Notes: generated by a model not told the origin, from the letters alone. A DNA stretch of 64,000 nucleotides from an uncultured Eubacteriales bacterium (GCA_900551325.1 URVM01000003.1:124001-188000), one strand, 5' to 3'; positions 8,511 through 15,871 are shown, counted from the first letter of the stretch. Program-made: numbers and translations.

Positions 8511-8903
8511 AAAACACCAAAAGAACCTTAAATCACTAAGGTTCTTTTGGTGTTTTCTAGATTTTTTATTAGATGATGGATTTTTATCAGGATACTTGTC
8601 TTTATGAGCCATCCAACCTACAGTTCTGTAGATAATGTTTGATGTAGCTTTTTTACTTACAAAAGACATTGTGATATTCCCGTCTTTATCCATTTGTGGT
8701 GCCTCAGTTGCGGCTAGTAACGAAGGTTGTTCATCGTACCGAATAAAATCTCCATTATAAGAAATTATTCGTTCGTTCTCTGATACAGTTGATAAAATAC
8801 TTTGAGAAGTTATCATTGCAGCTGTACCAGTTGGAATTAGGCTAAAAATAAATGTTAGAATCAATAATACTGAAATTGTTTTTTTAATGTAATATGCATA
8901 CAT
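8499..8903 (-). pseudogene. Exported-protein ORF, probably 3'-truncated
   Basis: A 134-codon frame with an N-terminal signal peptide (residues 8-29, ISVLLILTFIFSLIPTGTAA). A short mature region contains MDKDGNITMSFVSKK and IIYRTVGWMAH, which look like the first beta-rich domain of a larger clostridial surface protein. The last 20 or so residues (after NKKSRK) are encoded inside the 24-bp inverted repeat that terminates the opposite-strand cassette. They are therefore unlikely to be native sequence. I read it as the 5' piece of a larger gene cut by arrival of the neighbouring accessory DNA, though a short functional exported peptide cannot be excluded. The ribosome site is weak. Confidence 0.45.
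8507..8566 (+). terminator. Perfect 24-bp inverted-repeat terminator
   Basis: Arms 8507-8530 and 8537-8560 are exact reverse complements around a 6-base loop and are followed by ATTTTTTATT on the plus strand. It ends the primase-recombinase-ART cassette; the cassette's last stop codon (8508-8510) is inside the left arm. On the minus strand the same DNA encodes the final residues of the exported-protein ORF at 8499-8903. Confidence 0.85.
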
Positions 8904-8944
8904 AGAGAAGTTCTAATTCTTCTCTCTTCACTTCCTTATATTTT

Positions 8945-9030
8945 GTAGTAAGCAAATCTTTAAAGTCATACACTTGATTTTTTCTTATAGCTTTAAAGAT
9001 TTACCTACTACTAATTAAGTAGTAGGTAAA
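8945..9030 (-). terminator. Overlapping hairpins after stalk-domain gene
   Basis: A 13-bp perfect hairpin (arms 9000-9012 and 9018-9030) begins 4 bases beyond the stop of the stalk gene at 9034. Its distal arm is also part of a second inverted repeat, arms 8945-8965 and 8991-9011, matching at 19 of 21 positions. The two stems share bases and exclude each other. No long T-tract follows the first hairpin, so its termination strength is uncertain. Confidence 0.6.
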
Positions 9031-9033
9031 ATA

Positions 9034-10155
9034 TTAATTTCTTAAGTTGGTCACATTAGATAGTTTAGCACCTACGCTTTTCCCAATTCCTTCATTAAAC
9101 ACTGGGAAGACACTTCCAATTGTTATCTCTGAAAAACCTTCGTGCCAAATATTCCCTTTTATCGTTTGGTCTCCTGAATAATCAAAAAGTCTAGCTTGTT
9201 TATTACTTTTGTATTTAACTCTCGCTCGAAGATAATAATTACCATGAAAATAGTGTAAAAGACTTGGTTCTATAAAATAATCTCCTTCTATAATAATTTT
9301 GTTGTCTTTTATATATTTTACATAGTCTTGAGCTTCTTTTAGTCTAGGTAGGTAAGTCTCCTCACGCGATACCTCTGGATCTGGATAATTTACATTTGTC
9401 ATGGCTTTGGCCCAGGAATTATCAATTGTTCTGTAGTCAATATTGAGAATTAGGTTTAAATAAGTTTCTGCAACTTCTATATACCAAGGCATATACTCTT
9501 TTTTTGCAAAGTTGTATTCATCAAATTTGGAAATGTTTACAGGTCTTACAAAATGATCGCCCTCAACAGGCGTAATCAACCATTTGCCTTGATTGTAAGA
9601 AAGAGGCACTTTATAAAAAGTATCAGGTATGCCTACTGGTGTATAGTTTAAGAACTGTGAAGTGTCTCCTAGTGGTGTTGTATTAAGTTTAATAAGTCTT
9701 CCAAGACTGTCTGTTCCATAGCCTTCTGCTATGTTGATGTCATAGTCTACAGAAATTATATTTTCCTTTTTATCAAACTCTAGTGTACCACCTAGTGCAT
9801 TTGAAACAAAACGGATAGGTACATATACAGCTCCGCCTTTTTTTACAGCTGATGCTCCTAAGTCAATGTCTTTCCCATTTACACTTGCTATTTTACTACC
9901 TACTTTTTGAACTACTTTGTTTTTAGCATCTGTTAAAGTAACTGTTTCTGTAGTTGCATCCCACTGAACTGTAAATCCAAATTGTTCAGTTGAACGAAGT
10001 GGGATATATGTAATTCCTTCACTAATAAATGGACTTTGTTGCATAAAGACCTTATTTCCATTTAAATAGACTCTAGGAATGGTTCCAGCATTTAAGGTTC
10101 CTATCATTCCTGCACAAGTTAATAGCGTTATACCTAGTAATTTTAATGTTCTCAT
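9034..10155 (-). CDS. Secreted copper-amine-oxidase-N 'stalk' domain protein
   Basis: A 373-residue exported protein. Residues 1-23 are a signal peptide (LGITLLTCAGMIGTLNA). Residues about 26-135 are a stalk domain (copper amine oxidase N-terminal-like), with the repeated signature ITYIPLRSTEQFGFTVQWD and AVYVPIRFVSNALGGTLEFD. This beta-module is common in clostridial wall proteins and is not itself catalytic. Residues 150-373 have no family I recognise; they are rich in aromatic residues and probably form the functional domain. The start ATG follows GGAGG. It lies downstream of two similar exported-protein genes, suggesting a small surface-protein cluster. Confidence 0.75.
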   Translation of the reverse strand: MRTLKLLGITLLTCAGMIGTLNAGTIPRVYLNGNKVFMQQSPFISEGITYIPLRSTEQFGFTVQWDATTETVTLTDAKNKVVQKVGSKIASVNGKDIDLGASAVKKGGAVYVPIRFVSNALGGTLEFDKKENIISVDYDINIAEGYGTDSLGRLIKLNTTPLGDTSQFLNYTPVGIPDTFYKVPLSYNQGKWLITPVEGDHFVRPVNISKFDEYNFAKKEYMPWYIEVAETYLNLILNIDYRTIDNSWAKAMTNVNYPDPEVSREETYLPRLKEAQDYVKYIKDNKIIIEGDYFIEPSLLHYFHGNYYLRARVKYKSNKQARLFDYSGDQTIKGNIWHEGFSEITIGSVFPVFNEGIGKSVGAKLSNVTNLRN

Positions 10156-10226
10156 TTCAAGCCTCCATATAATTTATCTATATTCTTATCAAACTCATTC
10201 ATTATTATAATTTTTATAAAAGTATA

Positions 10227-10859
10227 TCAATATCTATTCTTTCCACTAGCTGTTTGCACCCCAAAATATTTCCAATCTTTATCCCAAGGATTTTTGTTGT
10301 TAGAAATATCGTTAGGGAAATATGGATTATCTACCTGAGAACCGTCAGAAAGATAACCTATATAACGCAATTCTCCTTTGTATCCGTTGATGTCTACAAA
10401 GCCTGTATTATCACCTTTGTAACCTGCTGAAGTACTTACGTCCTCAACCTGTCCTTTTTTTGCATTCCAATCATTTGAGGAGATGAGATGTTCTCCTCCT
10501 TTACCAGCCACATTACGGGTATTTGCTTTTACATACCTTTTAATGAGAGATCCTGCAGGTCCTGAAGTGTATTTCCCAATAATTTCTGGCACATCTGTAG
10601 GTAAGTATACTGAAACAGGAACTGTATCTCCATAAGTTACTTTATGGAATAGGGTGTCTTTATATAGTGTATAGTATCCCTCTTTTTGTACTGTGGGATT
10701 GTTTTTGTTAAAACGATATGTTCCATTCATTTCTGGTACAAACACTTTATCAGAGTTGTCTGATCCTGTCCACTCGTTAGCCCTAACTGTTGATGTTAAA
10801 CTTACTACAGTTAATCCAAAGCATAGTATTTTAGCAAGACTCTTATTATATTTTTTCAT
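10227..10859 (-). CDS. Secreted protein of unknown function
   Basis: A 210-residue exported protein with a signal peptide (residues 1-27, ILCFGLTVVSLTSTVRA). The mature part is hydrophilic and rich in Gly, Asn, Tyr and Trp, with GELRYIGYLSDGSQVDNPYFPND and a C-terminal WKYFGVQTASG stretch. I recognise no catalytic motif. The start is well set by AAGAAGGAGG. A 30-base palindrome (10876-10905) sits directly upstream of that ribosome site and shares an arm with the preceding gene's terminator, so expression may be structure-controlled. Context suggests a cell-surface or exported structural role; no function is claimed. Confidence 0.6.
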   Translation of the reverse strand: MKKYNKSLAKILCFGLTVVSLTSTVRANEWTGSDNSDKVFVPEMNGTYRFNKNNPTVQKEGYYTLYKDTLFHKVTYGDTVPVSVYLPTDVPEIIGKYTSGPAGSLIKRYVKANTRNVAGKGGEHLISSNDWNAKKGQVEDVSTSAGYKGDNTGFVDINGYKGELRYIGYLSDGSQVDNPYFPNDISNNKNPWDKDWKYFGVQTASGKNRY

Positions 10860-10875
10860 AGTTTAAAACCTCCTT

Positions 10876-10924
10876 CTTAAGTATTTTTTATAAAAAATAC
10901 TTAAGAGCTATAGCCCTTAAGTAT
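10876..10924 (-). terminator. Terminator with mutually exclusive second hairpin at a ribosome site
   Basis: Reading the minus strand after the stalk gene at 10931, ATACTTAAG (10916-10924) pairs with CTTAAGTAT (10897-10905) around GCTATAGC, followed by TTTTTT, which is an intrinsic terminator. The second arm and its T-run are also the 5' half of a perfect 30-base palindrome, 10876-10905, ending just before the AAGGAGG of the next gene. Only one of the two can form at a time. Confidence 0.7.
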
Positions 10925-10930
10925 CAATTG

Positions 10931-11890
10931 TTACTTAGTAATTCTAATGCATACTCCATCATCAAGAGTGATAATTACTTTTTTGCCATCATTTCCAATA
11001 ACATTTCTTAAATCTGTATCTTGATACTGGCCTTTGCTTAGTCTTCCGTTATACCCATCGTCAATGATTTGGTACATTTTTTCATAACCATTAGGCAGAT
11101 AAAACTTAAGAACCTCTTTAAGTATAGCCTTAGGTTTTTGGCAGTATTCCATCATATGATTTAAATCAGAAAAGCCTTTATCAATACTTTCTTGTATAGT
11201 CGCATCTTCCATCCAGCCTTTAATCTTAATCTGAACATCAAAAGGCTCACCTTTATCCCATTCTGGGTCATGTGGAACAACCATAAAAGCAACATCATTA
11301 GTCTTGTCTAGGTATACTGGTGCACTCGCTCCTTTGAATTGATGAGCTCCGAAATACTCTTCAATAACCTTAAAGTCTACGTCATTATTATATGTAGCTT
11401 TACCTGGAATAGCTGGTACTTCTGGGAGTGGAATACGATTCTCCCCACCAATGTAAACTGTGCTGTTTTTATAGTCTACCTTCTCGCCCATTGCTTCAGA
11501 GATAAATCTTACTGGTACATATGTGCGACCATCTTTTAAGGTTGCTGGAGCATCGATTTTTTTAGTTACGCCATTTACTGTTGGTGCTTGACTTCCTATT
11601 GCAATTTTTACAGTTGTCCCATTTTCAATAATGGTTGCTGTTTGAGTCTTGCTATCCCATTTTACGTCGTAACCCATCTCTTCAGATACTAGGCGAAGTG
11701 GTACCATTGTACGTCCATATTGTTGGTTCATGTACGCATAGCCCATTTCTTTGGTTTGAGTTAAAAGTTTCCCATCAAGATTGATTTGGATAGATTGTTT
11801 TGCTGCTATAGAGTTAGGAAAGAATTGCACCATACTCATTATTCCTATTGCAACTACTACTCTCTTAAAAGTAATGTGTTTTGCTTGCAT
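10931..11890 (-). CDS. Secreted copper-amine-oxidase-N 'stalk' domain protein
   Basis: A 319-residue exported protein. The signal peptide covers residues 1-29 (VVVAIGIMSMVQFFPNSIAA). The stalk domain spans about 31-150, with GRTMVPLRLVSEEMGYDVKWD and GRTYVPVRFISEAMGEKVDY repeats, the hallmark of the copper amine oxidase N-terminal-like family in Gram-positive surface proteins. Residues 160-319 match no family I know; a LPNGYEKMYQIIDDG segment and a beta-strand C-terminus are visible. It is the first gene of the exported-protein group and is preceded by 600 bases of non-coding DNA. The terminator at 10897-10924 separates it from the next gene. Confidence 0.75.
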   Translation of the reverse strand: MQAKHITFKRVVVAIGIMSMVQFFPNSIAAKQSIQINLDGKLLTQTKEMGYAYMNQQYGRTMVPLRLVSEEMGYDVKWDSKTQTATIIENGTTVKIAIGSQAPTVNGVTKKIDAPATLKDGRTYVPVRFISEAMGEKVDYKNSTVYIGGENRIPLPEVPAIPGKATYNNDVDFKVIEEYFGAHQFKGASAPVYLDKTNDVAFMVVPHDPEWDKGEPFDVQIKIKGWMEDATIQESIDKGFSDLNHMMEYCQKPKAILKEVLKFYLPNGYEKMYQIIDDGYNGRLSKGQYQDTDLRNVIGNDGKKVIITLDDGVCIRITK

Positions 11891-12199
11891 TGCTGCCTCC
11901 TTTGTCGTGTTTCCATATTATGTCACCGAAAATATTATATACTAACTATTGTTCATAAATCTACTTTTATTTATTTTTATAAAATTTACCTAGTTAATTA
12001 ATTTTCTTATGTCCTTAGTACATTTTATCATTTTATCTTAGTATTGATACTACTGTTAATAGTAAAACCTTGTTCTTATTAAAAGGCACGACATAATATA
12101 GTACGAGGGATTTTTTCATGACTTCATTTTAAAAAGGACTTTTGTAGTTTATCTATTATTACAAAAACTGTTGTGCTACTTAGGATCTAGAAAATACAA

Positions 12200-12258
12200 A
12201 AATCGTAGTATGAAAGGTGTAGCATATTTTATACGCTATATCTTTCATACTACGATTT
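12200..12258 (-). terminator. Orphan minus-strand intrinsic terminator
   Basis: Arms 12200-12216 and 12242-12258 are a perfect 17-bp inverted repeat. The inner sequence pairs further with G-U wobbles to give a stem of roughly 26 bp. Minus-strand reading continues into TTTTTGTATTTT, so it should stop minus-strand transcription. No gene lies between it and the rnpB terminator, so what it terminates is unknown. Confidence 0.6.
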
Positions 12259-12412
12259 ATTAATAATCAATGTTCTACATCGATTAAAAACTTATTTAGG
12301 ATACCATTACTTATTTCTAACCACATATTATTAACTATAATTTGTGCTTGATATAACTCTAAAATTGTATTAAGATAGACCTATAACTTTTCGAAAAGTC
12401 CAATTGTAAATC

Positions 12413-12463
12413 ACTTATACCGCCCGGCGTAAAGACACCGGTTGCAAAATACAGGCCTATAAG
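12413..12463. other. GC-rich structured element of unknown class
   Basis: A closing stem ACTTATA/TATAAGT encloses an internal stem formed by CCGGCGT and ACACCGG around AAAG, followed by GCAAAATACAGGCC. Just outside is a small hairpin, ACTTTTCGAAAAGT. I compared it from memory with common riboswitch and ribozyme consensus sequences and found no match. It lies immediately downstream of the rnpB terminator on the minus strand. Confidence 0.4.
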
Positions 12464-12464
12464 T

Positions 12465-12492
12465 AAAAAACTCAACGCTAGAAGCATTGAGT
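12465..12492 (-). terminator. rnpB intrinsic terminator
   Basis: On the minus strand ACTCAATGC pairs with GCGTTGAGT around TTCTA and is followed by six T. It lies 12 bases beyond the inferred 3' end of RNase P RNA. Confidence 0.85.
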
Positions 12493-12503
12493 TTTAAAGG
12501 TTT

Positions 12504-12857
12504 GTTGTAACCAAGTCTATACGCCGGGTTCTGTGTTAGACAGTCATCTATCTCGACATACAGTTGCCTGCATGCTCTAGCGACCTACCTAAGACGTGAC
12601 GAGCAGCCACATATGTCTTTATCCGGTCTTGCTCCAGGTGGGGTTTACATAGCCATCTTAGTCACCTAAGATGCGGTGAGCTCTTACCTCGCCTTTCCAT
12701 CCTTTCCTACTTTACAGTAGGTGGTTTATTTCTGTTGCACTTTCCTTAGAGTCGCCTCCACTGGGTGTTACCCAGCACCTTGCTCTATGGAGCCCGGACG
12801 TTCCTCATCTACAGCCTTTCGACTTTGTAGACGCGACTATCTGACTTACTTAACAAC
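12504..12857 (-). ncRNA. rnpB: RNase P RNA (bacterial type)
   Basis: This is the catalytic RNA of RNase P, which removes 5' leaders from tRNA precursors. The minus strand contains the conserved P4/J region GAGGAACGTCCGGGCTCC near the 5' end and the 3' counterpart ACAGAACCCGGCGTATAGAC. Between them lie several paired hairpins, for example CTGGGTAACACCCAG and the CACCGCATCTTAGGTGAC region. The ends are set by P1 pairing of GTTGT (12853-12857) with ACAAC (12504-12508), giving about 354 nt, a normal length. It has its own promoter and terminator and no protein gene on the same transcript. Confidence 0.95.
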
Positions 12858-12863
12858 TTTATT

Positions 12864-12892
12864 ACAATATCATATTCCTTAACTTGTGTCAA
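12864..12892 (-). promoter_or_regulatory. rnpB promoter
   Basis: On the minus strand a perfect TTGACA (12887-12892), 17 bases, then TATTGT (12864-12869). The predicted start is about 7 bases downstream, coinciding with the P1-defined 5' end of rnpB at 12857. Confidence 0.85.
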
Positions 12893-12911
12893 GTATTCAA
12901 ACAAAATTTTA

Positions 12912-12940
12912 TTGCATAATTATTTGTATTAGTATATAAT
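12912..12940 (+). promoter_or_regulatory. Promoter of plus-strand sRNA candidate
   Basis: TTGCAT (12912-12917), a 17-base spacer, and TATAAT (12935-12940). It is divergent from the rnpB promoter, with under 20 bases between the two -35 boxes. The predicted start is near 12947. Confidence 0.75.
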
Positions 12941-12946
12941 GATTAT

Positions 12947-13079
12947 TAGATAAGTATATCACTCCCTTACAAGTATACTTATCTAAATAGAGTCTGTTTG
13001 GTACTTATAAGTAATATTTCATATATAACTTCCATTCCCCATGGAAAATGTCTGTTCACACCAAACAGGCTTTTTTTTT
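12947..13079 (+). ncRNA. Candidate stand-alone small RNA (about 133 nt)
   Basis: The RNA is bounded by a near-consensus promoter and a strong terminator, with no convincing reading frame inside. The 5' part forms a 12-bp hairpin (TAGATAAGTATA pairing with TATACTTATCTA) whose loop holds the C-rich ACTCCCTTAC. A second C-rich run, ATTCCCCATGG, is near the middle. The 3' end is a terminator in which ACCAAACAGGCT (13060-13071) can pair either with 12991-13002 or with a nearer TGTCTGTT, then nine T. C-rich unpaired loops are typical of Gram-positive sRNAs that pair with Shine-Dalgarno sequences. The class is unidentified; 6S RNA cannot be excluded by eye. Confidence 0.6.
12991..13079 (+). terminator. 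Terminator of the sRNA candidate
   Basis: AGTCTGTTTGGT (12991-13002) is complementary to ACCAAACAGGCT (13060-13071), with nine T from 13071. A nearer partial arm, TGTCTGTT (about 13050-13057), offers an alternative local stem. The run ends before the convergent gene at 13101. Confidence 0.75.
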
Positions 13080-13100
13080 GCCTAAAATTAGTTTAAAGAA

Positions 13101-14750
13101 TTAATGAAAACAGCTTCCCCCTATAAATTCGCGAATAATAGAGGTATTTGGAATGCCTTCTGTATCTGCTGTTAAGAAGTATTCAAGGAATTTAAGAAGG
13201 CGTTTGGCTTCACTATAATAAGGTGATTTACGATTTATACCAAAGAGTAAAGGCTCTGCTTTTTGTTTAAGTACTGCTAGTTCATAGATAAGAACTGTAT
13301 TAAACATAGCATCTGCTTCTTCTTGGAATGGGAAAATATTTTTATTTTCTCCACGTCTTACTGAGTGCCATCTGGCTAGTGTTTCTTCTGCACTTGTTCC
13401 TCTATATTGATTATCACGGACCATACGACGGATAAGTCTTGTATCTGTAGTTGGAATACGGTTATGATAGTCTACGTTTAACTGAGTGAGACAGCTTACA
13501 TAAATTTTAAATTTATTTTCTCTTGGAATAGCATAGCTTAAGCGTTCATTTAAACCGTGAATGCCTTCAATGACTAAAACATCTTCTTCTCCTAGAGTCA
13601 TAGTATGGCCTTTATACTCTCTTTGTCCTGTCTTAAAGTTAAAGGTTGGAATCTCAACTGTTTCCCCTCTTATAAGCTTTGACATATGCTCATTGAATAA
13701 TTGAATATCAATAGCCTCTAGTGCTTCAAAGTCGTAATTCCCCTCTTCGTCTAATGGGGTATGCTCTCTATTTACAAAGTAGTCATCTATAGAAATCACA
13801 TGTGGCTTTAATCCATTTACACGTAGTTGAATACAAAGTCTTTGGGCAAAAGTAGTTTTTCCTGATGAGGAAGGCCCTGCAATAAGAACTAGTCTTACCT
13901 TTGAGTGATTTGCAATCTGGTCAGCAAGCCCTGCTATTTTCTTCTCATGAAGTGCTTCTGATACACGAATAAGATCAGGTAAACGTCCCTCACTAATCAC
14001 TTGATTTAAAGAAGCTACTATATCTACATCTAAAATACGTGCCCATTCTTCTGATTCTCTAAAGACTGTAGAGAGCTTTGGCTGGGGTATAAAGTCTACA
14101 AGCTTAGTTGGATCACTCTCATCTGGGAAGAGTAAGATAAACCCATGGGCATAAGGAATAAGCTTAAAACAAGTGACTTGTTTTACAGATGGCATCATAT
14201 AACCATAAAAGTAGTTATCTACCCCATCTAAATTATAAACATTCACTGTAGAAGTACGTCTATATCTAAAAAGGGCTTCTTTATCTGGCATATCTAAGTT
14301 ATTAAATAACCTTAAAGCATCATCAACAGATATGGTTCTTTTTGTAATAGGTAAGCCTTTGTTTACCATTTCATGCATACAAGCTTCTATCTTAGCTAGA
14401 TTTTGTGGTGTACAATCAGCCCCTTGGTCAAACTCACAAAAATAGCCACCTGCTATATGATGGTTGACAAGTACAGTTAAATGAGGAAAACACTTACTTG
14501 TAGCTGCAATAAGCAAGAAGGTAGCCGTACGTTGGTAAATACGCATGCCATCCTTTTCCCTAAGATCTATAAAGCTTACCTCTTCTAAATCTTCTTCTAT
14601 CTTTGAATGCAGTTCTTTTAAAACATTGCCTACACGAACTGCTACAATAGGTATCTTGCTTTCTTTCGCACACTGACTGACTAACTCTTCATAAGTTGTT
14701 CCTTTAGGAACTTGTATACGTTCACCATTTCTAAATTTAATTTCTACCAT
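13101..14750 (-). CDS. TGS-domain uridine kinase-like nucleoside kinase
   Basis: A 549-residue cytosolic protein of the 'nucleoside kinase' type found in clostridia. Residues 1-65 form a TGS domain (FRNGERIQVPKGTTYEELV). Residues 70-250 resemble the threonyl-tRNA synthetase second additional domain (VNHHIAGGYFCEF). Residues 285-500 are a uridine kinase/phosphoribulokinase P-loop domain with Walker A GPSSSGKT at 292-299, then ISIDDYFVNREHTP and the EGIHGLN segment. Members probably phosphorylate uridine/cytidine or a related substrate, but the fused TGS/tRNA-synthetase-like part is unexplained. It is convergent with the sRNA candidate and follows nif3 by 23 bases. The length is as expected for this fusion family. 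Confidence 0.85.
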   Translation of the reverse strand: MVEIKFRNGERIQVPKGTTYEELVSQCAKESKIPIVAVRVGNVLKELHSKIEEDLEEVSFIDLREKDGMRIYQRTATFLLIAATSKCFPHLTVLVNHHIAGGYFCEFDQGADCTPQNLAKIEACMHEMVNKGLPITKRTISVDDALRLFNNLDMPDKEALFRYRRTSTVNVYNLDGVDNYFYGYMMPSVKQVTCFKLIPYAHGFILLFPDESDPTKLVDFIPQPKLSTVFRESEEWARILDVDIVASLNQVISEGRLPDLIRVSEALHEKKIAGLADQIANHSKVRLVLIAGPSSSGKTTFAQRLCIQLRVNGLKPHVISIDDYFVNREHTPLDEEGNYDFEALEAIDIQLFNEHMSKLIRGETVEIPTFNFKTGQREYKGHTMTLGEEDVLVIEGIHGLNERLSYAIPRENKFKIYVSCLTQLNVDYHNRIPTTDTRLIRRMVRDNQYRGTSAEETLARWHSVRRGENKNIFPFQEEADAMFNTVLIYELAVLKQKAEPLLFGINRKSPYYSEAKRLLKFLEYFLTADTEGIPNTSIIREFIGGSCFH

Positions 14751-14773
14751 TATAAGAACCCCCTTTTGTCATT

Positions 14774-15871
14774 TTAAACTGTTTTAAAGGTTTCACCATT
14801 TACTGTAGAACATAAAACTTCTAAATCTTTGCAATGTGTTTCTAAATAACCCTTAATAAGTGGCATAGCTACATTTTCTGAAGCATAATGTCCTACATCT
14901 ATTACAGTCAGGCCTCTACTAATTGCATCTTGTGCTTCGTGGAATCCCACATCTCCTGTAATATATACCTGAGCTTTACTTGCTGCTACTTTAATAAAAG
15001 AAGCACCACTACCTGAACAAAGGGCAATACGACTTACTTCTTCTTTTTGGTTACCAACCAGTCTTACATAAGGAATATTAAAAATTTCTTTAAGTTTTTG
15101 AGTTAAAGCTTCTATACTTATTGGTTCACAAAGACCTACTCGGCCTAAACCTTCTGTCACTGTTACATTTTCCAAATCAAATACATCATATGCAATTTCT
15201 TCATAAGGATGCACTTTTTTTATTTCATCCATAAGCGACTTAAGTTCACTTGGATAAATCATACATTCTAACTTTACTTCATCTACTACTTCTAAAGTGT
15301 TTGTTTCACCTAAATAAGGTTTACTACCTTCAAGAGGAATAAAGGTACCTTTCCCTTTGGTTCCAAAAGTACAGCCTACGTAATTCCCAATAGTACAAGT
15401 ATTTACTTCTATTAATTTATCTCGGACTTGTTCATAGTGGGTACCAGGCACATAAAGGACTAACTTTTGAAGCTTTGTAGAAGATGTAGAAGTTAACAGC
15501 TTTATTTCTTTTAAGTTTAGTTTAGAAGCTAAGTAGTCATTTATACCACCTTTAACAATATCTAAATTAGTATGCATAGCAAAGACAGCAATTTCATGTT
15601 GAATAAGCTTTTTAATCATCTGTCCCATTGGTGTATCTAAATCAATTTGATGAATAGGCTTAAAAAAGCAAGGGTGGTGGGTTACAATAAGATTAGCCCC
15701 TTTTTCTATAGCTTCTTCTATAACTTCTAAGTTTAAATCCAGTGCACAAAGTACTTTCTTAATACTTTGCTTTCTTGAACCAATCATAAGGCCTACATTA
15801 TCCCATTTTTCAGCTAAGTGAGAAGGTGCTAAACCTTCAAGTCTAGCCATAACTTCATTTAGTGCATACAT
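14774..15871 (-). CDS. Nif3-like dinuclear metal-centre protein (YqfO type)
   Basis: A 365-residue Nif3 family protein, known to form hexamers with a two-metal site; the cellular function remains debated. Metal-binding motifs are visible: THHPCFFKP at about residues 63-71, and the C-terminal GDVGFHEAQDA and DVGHYASE. Residues about 125-230 are an inserted PII/CutA-like domain (LVLYVPGTHYEQVRDKLIE), typical of the longer Bacillus YqfO-like form. Its start overlaps the end of trmK by 13 bases, and the dnaG-rpoD-trmK-nif3 order is well conserved in Firmicutes. Possible role as GTP cyclohydrolase-like or metal-storage protein is unsettled. Confidence 0.9.
   Translation of the reverse strand: MYALNEVMARLEGLAPSHLAEKWDNVGLMIGSRKQSIKKVLCALDLNLEVIEEAIEKGANLIVTHHPCFFKPIHQIDLDTPMGQMIKKLIQHEIAVFAMHTNLDIVKGGINDYLASKLNLKEIKLLTSTSSTKLQKLVLYVPGTHYEQVRDKLIEVNTCTIGNYVGCTFGTKGKGTFIPLEGSKPYLGETNTLEVVDEVKLECMIYPSELKSLMDEIKKVHPYEEIAYDVFDLENVTVTEGLGRVGLCEPISIEALTQKLKEIFNIPYVRLVGNQKEEVSRIALCSGSGASFIKVAASKAQVYITGDVGFHEAQDAISRGLTVIDVGHYASENVAMPLIKGYLETHCKDLEVLCSTVNGETFKTV

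Larger units (their letters stand above)
11891..12503. other. Non-coding region with structured and orphan-terminator elements
   Basis: No convincing gene. It holds the upstream region of the stalk gene (11891-12180), a long inverted repeat that looks like a minus-strand terminator (12200-12258), a GC-rich structured patch (12410-12463) and the rnpB terminator (12465-12492). The patch stands out against very AT-rich flanks. Confidence 0.5.

Noticed and set aside
12413..12463. A named riboswitch or small ribozyme
   Set aside because: Compared from memory with c-di-GMP-I/II, SAM, TPP, FMN, THF, preQ1, glycine, fluoride, guanidine, twister and pistol consensus; no class fits, so it is only reported as an unassigned structure.
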